A stretch of 64,000 nt of DNA from Ascarosepion bandense (taxonomy: Eukaryota; Mollusca; Cephalopoda; Sepiida; Sepiidae): contig JBBBDQ010001287.1 in NCBI GenBank assembly GCA_037127315.1, positions 4,276,501 through 4,340,500 of the forward strand, read 5' to 3'. A program made the translations under genes and the position numbers. Shown here piece by piece: positions 49,762 to 59,176 of the stretch; position 1 is the stretch's first letter, and the number at the start of each line of letters is the position of its first letter. The notes beneath the pieces are model-generated. The model was not told the origin of the DNA. It ran no database searches and saw nothing but the letters and a program-made list of their open reading frames with translations.

Positions 49762-49862
49762 GAAAATAACCACCATTACACAGAAATACGGAGGACAGAC
49801 CAGAAATATAGAAAGACCGAAGTGGAATCGACACTGGCAAAATTGAACAGAAATAAAGTAGA
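49586..49862 (+). pseudogene. RTE-like LINE fragment, second copy with long GA tract
   Basis: It re-enters the family at GACCTGCTCAGCAACAGGA, the same point as the 48.7-kb fragment, and again the DKRE codons have become a GA-rich tract (49701-49762) before ACAGACCAGAAATATAGAAA. It ends with LNRNKV codons (AATTGAACAGAAATAAAGTA) and joins a SINE fragment. Confidence 0.65.
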
Positions 49863-49870
49863 AGAGACGA

Positions 49871-49968
49871 GTGCGAATTCCAGTCGAGTTCGTTACATTT
49901 ATTTCGCGAAAATACTCCTTGGAAGGGATGAATAAATCTCACCCTCAGCTATGGGTTAAATAATAGAA
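49871..49968 (+). mobile_element. SINE fragment (B box and central part)
   Basis: Starts at GTGCGAATTCCAG (the B box of the SINE family) and runs through the AAATACTCCTTGGAAGGG region to ATGGGTTAAATAATAGA. Both ends are missing. Confidence 0.65.
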
Positions 49969-50204
49969 AAACGTTGCCATTATCGAAGACTTGTAGATAA
50001 AATGTACACCCAGAAAAACAAGGATCATATAATGTATATAATTATTTTTTTCAGCAAAATATGCATCGGATTTAAATAAACCACAAAAGGTTTATAAGTC
50101 ACAGAAAGAACACCATATCGAACACAAATTTTTAACTAGTACTCAACTTAACCGTTTCCCCATCAAACATGGTAGGAAGGACAGAAAACCCAAAATGTGA
50201 TTTT
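49969..50204. other. Short non-repetitive spacer
   Basis: AT-rich with no recognisable repeat or reading frame. Confidence 0.45.
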
Positions 50205-53200
50205 CTTTGCATGGCTTAGATGTGGCACAAGGCCGAAAGTATGGGACACACAGTTCGGATCGAATTTATTACACAGTCGCAATTGATCGAGCGAGACAAG
50301 CTTGCTAACCACGACACCAACTCGAGGAACCCAGACGTTTTCTAAGTGTAGTTTAGAGTCGCAGAAAAAATTAATGTGTGAGGCATTCAGTAAGGATCGA
50401 ACTCATTACTGAGTCGTAATTGATCTGGTGAGACAGGCTTGCTTCTCATGACACCACTCCAAGAAGCCCAAAAGTTTTCTAAACGTAGCTTAGATGTGGC
50501 ACAAGGCCGAAAGTATGGGGCACCAACTGAAGATCAAACTCACTACTCAGTAGCAATTATTCTAAAGAGACAAGCTTGCTAACCATTGCACCACGTCGGG
50601 GTAACAAATTATTTTCTAAGCGTAGCCTAGTTGTGGCACAAGGCTAACTGTGAGGATCGAACACACTCGCTTAGGCGATCATGTCTCAAAAGGGATATGA
50701 CTGACTGAGCGAAAGATTATCCCGCAGTAGGTTGCCATTACTTGTTGCCAACCAAGGCTATAGAACCCAAGCTGTTGTAATGTTTAATACATACCTGGAG
50801 AGAAGAAACGGATTAATACCTTTCTTAATGGCATTTGCGCGTAACTGAATTCAAGGATTTCAACTGGAATTCAAACTCGGCTACCACGATTTGTCGTTCA
50901 GAGCCGATATCCACAATGCACATCCATGGAAAACACTACCTACTCGTTATTCTTCTAGCAAGACAAGCTTGCTAACCTTGACCACGTCAGCAAGACCAAA
51001 CGATTTCTAAGCGTAGCTTAGATGTGGGCAAGGTTTAATGTGAGGATCAAAAAACAATTTCTTTGTCGTTACAGTTCTAGCAAGAGGATCGAAAACACTA
51101 CTTAGGCGTTATAGTTCTAGCAAGACAAACTCGCTAACCTTGACCACGTCAGCGAGACCAAACAATTTTTAAGCCTAGCTTAGATGTGGCACAAGGCCTA
51201 ATGTGTGGCGCACCTAATGAGGATCAAACTCACTACTCAGCCGTAATTGATGTAGTGAGACAAGCTTTGTCGTTATTGATCTACCAAAACAAGCTCGCTA
51301 ACCTTGACCACGTCAGCGAGACCAAACAATTTTTAAGCTTAGCTTAGATGTGGCAGAAGGCCTAATGTGTGGCGCACCTAATGAGGATCAAACTAACTAC
51401 TCAGCCGTCATTGAAGTAATGCGACAGGCTTTGTCGTTATTGTTCTAGCAAGACAAGCTCGCTAACCTTGACCACATCACCGAGACCAAACAATTTTAAA
51501 CTTTGCTTAGATGTGGCACAAGGCCTAATGTGTGGCGCACCTAATGAGGATCAAACTCACTACTCAGCCGTAATTGATGTAGTGAGACAAGATTTGTCGT
51601 TATTGTTCTAGCAAGACAAGCTGGCTAACCTTGACCACGTCAGCGAGACCAAACAATTTTTAAGCCTAGCTTAGATGTGGCACAAGGCCTAATGTGTGGC
51701 GCACCTAATGAGGATCAAACTCACTACTCATTCGTAATTGGTGTAGTGTGAAAAGCTTTGTCGTTATTGTTCTAGTAAGACAAGCTCGCTAAACTTGACC
51801 ACGTCAACGAGACCAAACAATTGTTAAGCGTAGCTTAGGTGTTGGCAAGGCCAAATGTGAGGATAGAACACATGATTTTGTTGTTGTTGTTCTAGCAAAT
51901 AAAGCTTGCTTATCTTGACCACGTCAGCGAGACTAAACGATTTCTAAGCGTAGCTTAGATGTGGCACAAAGCCTAATGTGTTGCGCTCCTAATGAGAATC
52001 AAACTCACTACTCAGTTGTAAATGATGTAGTGAGAAAAGTTTTGTCGTTATTGTTCTAACAGGATAAGTTTGCTAACCGTGACCACGCTAGCGAACACAC
52101 TACTTTGTTGTTATTGTTCTAGCAAAACATGCTTGCTAGCCGTGACCACGTCAGCAAGACCACAGGTTTTCTAAGCGCAGTTTAGATGTGGGCAAGGAAA
52201 ACTCAAAACTCATTAGAAAAACTCACCATTCAAACTCACTACTCAGTCTTAATTGATGTAGTGAGACTCGCTATTGTTCTACCAAGACAAGCGTGCCCAC
52301 CTTGACCACGTCATCGAGACCAAAGGTTTTATAAGCGTATCTTAGTTATTGAAAAAACCCAAATGTGAGGATCGAAAACACTACTTAGGCGTTATAGTTC
52401 TAACAAGATAAGCTTGCTAGACATGACAACGTCAGCGAGACCAAACGATTTCTAAGCGTAGTTTAGATGAAGGCAAGGATTAATGTGAGGATCGAACACA
52501 CTACTTTGTCGTTATTATTCAATCTTGACCACGTCAGCGGGACCAAACGAAAATGAGGATCAAATTCACTACCCAGCCGTAATTGATGTAGTGCGACAAG
52601 ATTTGTCGTTATTGTTCTAGCAAGACACGCACGCTAAACTTGACCACGTCAACGAGACCAAACAATTTTTAAGCCTAGCTTAGATGTGGCACAAGGCCTA
52701 ATGTGTGGCGCACCTAAGTAGGATCAAACTCACTACTCAGCCGTAATTGATGTAGTGAGACAATCTTTGTCATTATTGTTCTAGCAAGACAAGCACGCTA
52801 AACTTGACCACGTCAACGAGACCAAACAATTTTTAAGCTTAGCTTAGATGTAGCAGAAGGCCTAATGTGTGGCGCACCTAAGGAGGATCAAACTCACTAC
52901 TCAGACGTAATTGATGTAGTGAGAAAAGTTTTCTCGTTATTGTTCTAGCAGGATAAGTTTGCTAACCGTGACCACCCTAGCGAACACACTACTTTGTCGT
53001 TATTGTTCTAGCAAAACATGCTTGCTAGCCGTGACCACGTCAGCAAGACCAAAGGTTTTCTAAGCGTAGATTAGATGTGGGCAAGGAAAACTCAAAACTC
53101 ATTAGAAAAACTCACCATTCAAACTCACTACTCAGTCTTAATTGATGTAGTGAGACAAGCTTTGTCTATATTCTTATTGATGTAGTGAGACAAGCTTTCT

Positions 53201-53808
53201 CGTTATAGTTCTACCAAGACAAGCGTGCCCACCTTGACCACGTCATCGAGACCAAAGGTTTTATAAGCGTATCTTAGTTATTGAAAAAACCCAAATGTGA
53301 GGATCGAAAACACTACTTAGGCGTTATAGTTCTAGCAAGACAAACTCGCTAACCGAGACCACGTCAGCGAGACCAAACAATTTTTAAGCCTAGCTTAGAT
53401 GTGGCACAAGGCCTAATGTGTGGCGCACCTAATGAGGATCAAACTCTCATCTCAGCCGTTATTGTTGTAGTGCGGCAAAATTTGTCGTTGTTGTTCTAGC
53501 AAGACAAGCTCGCTAACCTTGACAACATCACCGAGACCAAACAATTTTAAGCTTTGCTTAGATGTGACACAAGGCCTAATGTGTGGCGCACCTAATGAGG
53601 ATCAAACTCACTACTCAGCCGTAATTGAAGTAGTGAGACAAGCTTTGTCTTTATTGTTCTAGCAACACAAGCTCGCTAATCTTGACCACGTCAGCGAGAC
53701 CAAACAAATTTAAGCCTAGCTTAGATGTGGCACAAGGCCTAATGTGTGGCGCACCTAATGAGGATCAAACTCACTACTCAGCCGCAATTGATGTAGTGAA
53801 ACAAGCTT
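50205..53808 (-). repeat. Tandem array of tRNA-like (SINE-head-like) units, about 135-165 bp
   Basis: Repeated landmarks on the plus strand are GCTTAGATGTGGCACAAGGC, TGTGGCGCACCTAATGAGGA, TCAAACTCACTACTCAGCCG, TGATGTAGTGAGACAAGC, TGTTCTAGCAAGACAAGCTC and GACCACGTCAGCGAGACCAA. TTAGATG-type landmarks at 51181, 51345, 51508 and 51672 give a period of 163-164 bp. Earlier units (50217, 50352, 50491, 50628) are 135-139 bp. On the minus strand each unit has an A-box-like TGGTGCAATGG (best at 50583-50593) and a B-box-like GAGTTCGATCC (best at 50393-50404), both in tRNA order. A SINE interrupts the array at 50664-50925. I estimate 20-25 units of mixed subtypes, including short ones lacking the GTGTGGCGCACC part. 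No canonical full tRNA fold is apparent, so these look like tRNA-derived SINE heads amplified in tandem rather than tRNA genes. Confidence 0.8.
50664..50925 (-). mobile_element. tRNA-derived SINE inserted in the tRNA-like array
   Basis: Minus-strand member of the 46431 family. It starts at the A/B-box end (GGATGTGCATTGTGG near 50911-50925, with GAATTCCAGTTG just inside) and ends at CGCCTAAGCGAG near 50664. The internal CATGTCTC hairpin is decayed (its partner arm reads GGATATG). AACACAC and AACACTAC on the two sides are a plausible short target-site duplication derived from the array unit. Confidence 0.8.
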
Positions 53809-54395
53809 GCGAAGTGCGCAAAAGACAAACCAAATAATTGATCTTAAATTGCAATATTTTACCTTTTTTCTTTTTTGTAACATCAAAATTTAACACGATG
53901 GATTAAGTCGAACAAACCACTTGAGTTGCATGATTTTGCATTAGACATACTGTACGCGGCCATTTGTTGCCATGGAAAAGAACAACATTTTTTTCACTGG
54001 CTATGCTGCAGAGCGCATTTCGAACACGTAGAGAAAATAGCAACAAAACCAAAGACAAAACCAAAGACAAAACCAAAGACACTTATATTTAACACTTTTT
54101 AAAAAGAGGCAGCTTAGGTAGGGTTTGGAGAATGTGATAATCGCAGAACTAATTTAAGGCAAGAGAGACTGAATAAAACGACGTATAACTACATAGGGAT
54201 TTTGAGTATACAAATGACAGAGAAAAGGAAATCAAAATGACAAACAAAAAAAAAACACTATAAAGTCGGGACATTGAGAAGAGTCATGATCGTTCTTGTC
54301 GGGAAGGGACACATCACATGGAGGAAGAGGAAAAAGAAGTTAAGTCTGATATGCCTTTGAATATTTACTATAGAGGTGGGCGGTGGAAAATGTCC
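53809..54395. other. Non-coding spacer with a 12-bp triplicate
   Basis: AT-rich, with no recognised gene. AAAACCAAAGAC is repeated three times at 54044-54080. Otherwise I see nothing repeated elsewhere. Confidence 0.5.
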
Positions 54396-54399
54396 CCAT

Positions 54400-54625
54400 G
54401 TGAAGGTGGGTAATGACACAAAAGTAGGGAACGCTTGTTTTAGACATGACAATCGAAGACAAGAGCATTTCAACAAGATTAACTTGTATAATACTTCCTA
54501 ATGAAATAATAATATTCAAAATGAAAAAATATAGGTGAAGTGTGTGATGACACAAAGGTTGTGAAGACTAGCTTTCAGTCATCAAGTTGAAGCCTATTTT
54601 AACAAGATTAACTTATATAATAGAT
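54400..54625 (+). repeat. Diverged direct repeat, offset about 131 bp
   Basis: GTGAAGGTGGGTAATGACAC...CAACAAGATTAACTTGTATAAT (54400-54497) is matched by GTGAAGTGTGTGATGACAC...AACAAGATTAACTTATATAAT (54535-54621). The second copy leads directly into the GATA block. Confidence 0.7.
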
Positions 54626-54662
54626 AAATAGATAGATAGATAGATAGATAATGAACAGTATG

Positions 54663-54701
<39 letters not shown>

Positions 54702-54713
54702 GAACTTTATGAG

Positions 54714-54760
<47 letters not shown>

Positions 54761-54770
54761 GAACAGTATG

Positions 54771-54813
<43 letters not shown>

Positions 54814-54823
54814 GAACTGTATG

Positions 54824-54877
<54 letters not shown>

Positions 54878-54891
54878 GTATGAACAGGCCG

Positions 54892-54950
<59 letters not shown>

Positions 54951-54960
54951 GAACTGTATG

Positions 54961-55006
<46 letters not shown>

Positions 55007-55020
55007 GTATGAACAGGCCG

Positions 55021-55067
<47 letters not shown>

Positions 55068-55256
55068 ATCAGATGGTATAATATTTAAGAACAAAGCAAT
55101 ACATGTATAGAGAGAGAGAGAGAAAGAGAAAGATATGGTGAGAGGTAGATAGTTATTCAGATACATAAAATATAAAACGGGAAAGTTTAGTATAGTTAGA
55201 TCGATAGAATAATAAATACATATATTGATATGTCTTAGATATGTAGTAGCTATGGA

Positions 55257-55305
<49 letters not shown>

Positions 55306-55314
55306 GACAAACTG

Positions 55315-55375
<61 letters not shown>

Positions 55376-55387
55376 GGACAAACTGGA

Positions 55388-55435
<48 letters not shown>

Positions 55436-55447
55436 GGACAAACTGGA

Positions 55448-55504
<57 letters not shown>
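54621..55504. repeat. (GATA)n blocks separated by recurring spacers
   Basis: Tracts of roughly 7-15 GATA units alternate with short non-GATA spacers of three kinds. AATGAAC(A/T)GTATGAG occurs at about 54650, 54758, 54810 and 54947. GGTATGAACAGGCCGAG occurs at about 54876 and 55006. GACAAACTGG occurs at about 55306, 55376 and 55437. A non-GATA segment (about 55068-55258) divides two groups. Frames reading Ser-Ile-Tyr-Leu repeats are by-products. Confidence 0.95.
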
Positions 55505-55538
55505 AAGAATAAGACTGGTATAATAGTTACGAACAAAA

Positions 55539-55540
<2 letters not shown>

Positions 55541-55592
<52 letters not shown>
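55541..55592. repeat. (AT)n microsatellite
   Basis: About 25 perfect AT dinucleotides. Confidence 0.97.
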
Positions 55593-55599
<7 letters not shown>

Positions 55600-55755
55600 G
55601 GGAAATAGGAAGTTACTTAGATAGCTACAATTAAAGGCTGGAATATATCGATAAAGACATTGGGAAAGACTCGGATAAATAGATTAATAGAACAATAAAT
55701 AGATTGATACAGAAAGATAGATTGATATATCTATAGATAGATATGTTGTGGCTAT

Positions 55756-55758
55756 CGA

Positions 55759-55801
<43 letters not shown>
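55756..55801. repeat. (GATA)n microsatellite
   Basis: About 11 GATA units, separate from the larger blocks upstream. Confidence 0.97.
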
Positions 55802-55802
<1 letters not shown>

Positions 55803-55840
55803 CCAGAAATCGAAAATAAGACATCGAATTGAGTGACAAG

Positions 55841-56119
55841 TAGGCGTGTGATGATCTGTCGAAACAATGGCGTCGTTTTATGAAAGAGAATGCGCGGCGT
55901 TTTCCCGCTTGGCGTCATCGGGCAGCCTCCGCGGCAGACATGAATAATGTTACTCTTCAAACGTGCCTGGCGGCTTGTCTTTCGAACAATGAACATAGCC
56001 TTTTATACTGCGCTCTCCTATATTGTCCTGATATCAAGGCCTTGTTACGGTGTGGAGCAAGGCCAATATTCTCTCGCTGTATCCTCGTGGTTACAATTGT
56101 TCCTATATCATTCATATAA
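55841..56119 (+). pseudogene. Unassigned coding-like fragment, possibly a decayed WSC-type domain
   Basis: The plus frame from 55880 reads ENARRFPAWRH, then ADMNNVTLQTCLAACLSN and EHSLLY. A one-base shift gives FYTALSY and, further on, RPCYG. The order 'R-x-(F/L)P ... M-T-x(3)-C-x(3)-C ... Y-A-x(2)-Y ... C-Y-x-G' resembles the cysteine framework of WSC domains. Upstream and downstream parts of such a domain cannot be found, and a stop lies at 55841. The resemblance may be chance. No other support such as splice sites or a neighbouring exon was found. Confidence 0.2.
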
Positions 56120-56178
56120 ACATTTTATATATATTGTAAATACATCTATCATATCTTCCATCTCCCACCCATTCATTT

Positions 56179-56326
56179 TATCTCTCTTTCTCTCTCTCTC
56201 TCTCTGCCGCTCTCATATGCTTGATGTTACAGTCCGTCTCTCTCACACTCTCTCTCTCTCTCTTTCTCTATCTATCTATCTCTCACTTTGTGTATATATA
56301 TATATATATATATATATGGTATGATG
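56179..56326. repeat. (TC)n, (CTAT)n and (TA)n low-complexity run
   Basis: Mixed CT-rich tracts at 56179-56280 followed by a TA tract at 56295-56318. Confidence 0.9.
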
Positions 56327-56454
56327 TGTAAATTGTCGCCATTGTATATTTTTGCGCTTGTGCTTTTTTGTTTTTATAAATCGACTACACTCTGTAGTAG
56401 GTTCAGTTGGGAACCGTCTGTTAGATAAAGAGAATGGAGTATTCCCCTCAGCCA

Positions 56455-56816
56455 GACAGTGCGGAGCATTCATAAAGAGTTGGACGAGTCTAATGCTGAT
56501 CACGAATGCGTTTGGAATTATAGCGACGTTATGACTTAATTGAGCCAGTATCTCCAATAATACTTTTTCAGTATGCTTGTGTGTCAATATGAAGACAGTG
56601 CGGAGCATTCATAAAGAGTTGGACGAGTCTAATGCTGATTACGAATGCGTTTGGAATTATAGCGACGTTATGACTTAATTGAGCCGGTATCTCCAATAAT
56701 ACTTTTTCAGTATGCTTGTGTGTCAATATGAAGACAGTGCGGAGCATTCATAAAGAGTTGGACGAGTCTAATGCTGATTACGAATGTGTTTGGAATTATA
56801 GCGACGTTATGACTTC
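56455..56816 (+). repeat. 139-bp tandem repeat, about 2.6 copies
   Basis: GACAGTGCGGAGCATTCATA starts at 56455, 56594 and 56733, exactly 139 bp apart. Copies continue through GAGTTGGACGAGTCTAATGC, GAATGCGTTTGGAATTATAG, TTGAGCC(A/G)GTATCTCC and TTTTTCAGTATGCTTGTG with only a few differences. The last copy diverges after GACGTTATGACTT at 56814. One frame of each copy reads SIHKELDESNADYECVWNYS, but 139 bp is not a multiple of 3, so the three copies cannot form one protein. The last copy's frame runs on open to 56949. Confidence 0.93.
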
Positions 56817-56819
56817 ATT

Positions 56820-57340
56820 CATTCTTCCAAAGTCCTTCAGACTCTACATGGAGTTCTGCAACATGTTCTTCGTGGAGGTAGTCCTATCGTGGGTCAATAA
56901 GGTGCCTGAACTTTCCACCAGTCACACAAGTAGCGGACACACCCTTTAATGTTTTAGTCACTTTTTTTGACTACCTCACACCTTACATCTTGTAATATTT
57001 TCAGTTCTTTGAAAGTTCCAAACACATGTTCGTAAAAAATCCCTGTTCGTGCGTTTGAAAAACGGAAAAAGCAGTTATTGTAAATTGCCTAAAGATATCA
57101 AATGTTTGAAATTTAGTTTGCGAAATAATTCATTTCGAAATGAAAAATATTCAACAAAAGTTCTGCAATATAAATGTATTGAACACTTTTTAATACAACT
57201 ATGGACTGGTTTAATTTAATTATGACCCAAAACTAACTAATTATATATAACAAGGATGTCTGTTAATTTTTAGTTACATTCTCTTTTTTTTGCGAACCCA
57301 GACGATGTCAATTTTTTCTTTTCTTATTTATTTGAATTTA
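56820..57340. other. AT-rich sequence, no gene recognised
   Basis: The frame from the last 139-bp copy runs to 56949 without a recognisable domain. After that the sequence is stop-rich and AT-rich. Confidence 0.45.
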
Positions 57341-57342
57341 TT

Positions 57343-57430
57343 CTTTCTTTTTCTTTTTCTTTTTCGTTTTCTTTTTCTTTTTCTTTCCCTTTATTTTTAT
57401 TTTTATTTTATTTTATTTTATTTTTTAATT
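57343..57430. repeat. (TTTTC)n and (TTTTA)n pentanucleotide tract
   Basis: Pyrimidine-rich TTTTC/TCTTT units give way to TTTTA units, with a few interruptions. Confidence 0.9.
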
Positions 57431-57727
57431 TCTTTGCAATCTATTTAAAAAGGAAAAGTAGACTAATTTTTCTCCAGTTTCTGAAAGGTTTTTTCTGTTG
57501 CTGAGGTGATGTGTTGTCCCCCGTGGGGATCTTCATATCGAAATGGCCATTCAACATCTTTGAATTAATCCTTTTTTAATATATATTTGCTCTGTAATAT
57601 TTTATTACATGGAGCTCTCTTCCTGTATCATTTTTTAATATTAAAATAAAATTTTTAATATTAATTAGGATCGGGTTTTTTGGAATTTACCTTCCTGCTT
57701 TTTTCCCTTGGATTGAAGTATCTGAAT

Positions 57728-57732
<5 letters not shown>

Positions 57733-57779
<47 letters not shown>
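57733..57779. repeat. (TA)n microsatellite
   Basis: About 22 TA dinucleotides, just upstream of the PLE-like copy. Confidence 0.97.
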
Positions 57780-58279
57780 TGTAACCGGGTAGGGGTGATG
57801 TTTATACCCATTTCATCCCGCAAAAATTGCATATTTTTCAGTGCAGATATTTACCCACACTTTCATTCCGAATTAAATATTCAATGGGTGCCAATACTGT
57901 TCAAACTTATCCAATATGATCAAATGTTTTTGGAGATTTATTTATCTGCATTTGAAGTCAACAAAAAATACAAAACCTTTAGACAACTCTTATGTAATTT
58001 GAGTTCTAAAAACAGAAAAAAATATGATACGAACATGAAAAATTAAATAAAAAACTTAATGATAATACCTTGTCTGTCATATTTAAAGAAATTAATTTAG
58101 CGGAATAAATAAATAAATACATAAATAAAGAAAGGTTGAGAGTAAGAAAATCTTTAGTTTTAGAAAACCTTGCCATCTTAAATCATATAAATGACCCTAA
58201 TCTACTTAATAAAATAAGAGACATAATGACTAAATGCTGCCACAGAAAAACTACTTAAATTCTTAGACCCTGATTGATA

Positions 58280-58672
58280 TACACTGCCGGTCATAATTTT
58301 TAACCTACCCTAGCTTTTTTTTTTTTTTTAATGATGCATTTCATACTATTTTTAGTATTTATTGCTAAGTGGTTAATTCTAAATGAAAATAGAATGGATT
58401 TTGTTAGTACGGCACAATAACATGTGCATCAAATGTATTGTTCTGGTGTCCAGTTTCTGTGCTCTCTTCCCTATGCTAGTCTCTTCTTTTTATTGGCTGG
58501 CTGAAGAAAAGGCTTCCTGGCTGCCTTGTAAAATTTTGCAAAGTAATAATAACAAAAGAAACCATTCTATTTTCATGTAGAAGTATCCACTTTGAAATAA
58601 ATACTAAAAATACACCATTTCTTTAAAAAAAAAACAAACTTGAGTTGCCTAATACTTATGGCCGGTAGTGTA
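58280..58672. mobile_element. Tc1/mariner-type MITE with TA target
   Basis: Ends are TACACTGCCGGTCATAA and TTATGGCCGGTAGTGTA, terminal inverted repeats of the TACACT-CCGG type seen in Tc1/mariner elements. Inverted similarity continues inward for over 100 bp (TTTTTAGTATTTAT, AAATGAAAATAGAATGG and their complements). Comparison with copy 2 near 60441-60460 (GATTGATATAGATTC) gives the empty site: the element sits at a TA that is duplicated on both sides. The open frame inside (58383-58580) shows no transposase motif. Confidence 0.82.
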
Positions 58673-59068
58673 GATTCCTCTATACGTTTATCTCTTTCTT
58701 CCTCACTCTCTTCTTTTCCTCTTTTGAGATTTCTACTTCAAGATCCTTGTATTATATATATTGTACTATATATACTGCCATAGAAAAAAGTACTTAAATT
58801 CTTATTGATACAGATTCCTTTTTGTTTCTTTCTTTCTAGCTCCTTTACTTTTCACCACAAATATTATTATTAATTATTACAAATTACACCTCTGTGATAT
58901 AATTTTTTGTTAAATTTAAAATTTTAATTTTTTATTTCCATTTAATGTTTGTCTACTTAAATCTTACTGATGATGAATTAAAAAAAACTAGTACCCTAAT
59001 ATTATAAGATGTTACTTATATGAACATCGAGTGAACTTAAATCTTTTAAAGGAGTCAATTCGTACTAT

Positions 59069-59109
59069 GCACCTGATGATTGTGTAACGCATGAAACCCT
59101 GAGTCGTGC
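59069..59109 (+). ncRNA. Hammerhead ribozyme candidate, intact core
   Basis: In order: GCAC (59069-59072) pairs with GTGC (59106-59109) as stem I. CTGATGA (59073-59079) is a perfect CUGANGA core. Stem II pairs TGTG (59081-59084) with CGCA (59088-59091) around TAA, with a U-U flanking pair. GAAA is 59093-59096. A minimal stem III (CCCTGAG, closed by a C-G pair) is followed by TC (59104-59105), the cleavage site. Short stem III hammerheads are a known feature of Penelope-like elements. A diverged homologue in the same element context is at 62902-62942, where core bases have decayed. The stems are short, so activity depends on tertiary or dimer contacts. Confidence 0.65.
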
Positions 59110-59176
59110 CCTTGAATAACTGCTTGTACTATACTGAGCACTGTTTTATTAACACTTGAATAATATTTTGTACCTG

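Larger units (their letters stand above)
57835..59175 (+). mobile_element. PLE-like element, copy 1 (3' portion, ends in a hammerhead motif)
   Basis: The left part has a coding remnant: 57795-58046 reads FLEIYLSAFEVNKKYKTFRQ and LLCNLSSKNRKKY. After stops it continues with LAILNHINDPNLLNK and a KIRDIMTKCCHRKTT segment (58150-58250). The same NHIN-PNL segment occurs in copy 2 at 60040-60450, so this is a repeat-family protein and not a host gene. A non-coding tail follows (58673-59060), then a hammerhead motif and GAGCACTGTTT. A Tc1/mariner-type MITE interrupts it at 58280-58672. I cannot assign the protein domain. Linkage to PLEs is inferred from the ribozyme-bearing end. Confidence 0.5.

Noticed and set aside
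49487..49942. 151-codon minus-strand frame opposite the LINE fragments
   Set aside because: Antisense shadow of LINE coding sequence and a (GA)n tract giving Ser-Leu runs.
50205..53808. Cluster of functional tRNA genes
   Set aside because: A-box-like and B-box-like motifs are present but I cannot fold a canonical cloverleaf with a conserved anticodon arm; units are too variable.
54594..55536. Long frames coding for Ser-Ile-Tyr-Leu repeats (up to 238 codons)
   Set aside because: Direct translation of (GATA)n tracts, open in several frames.
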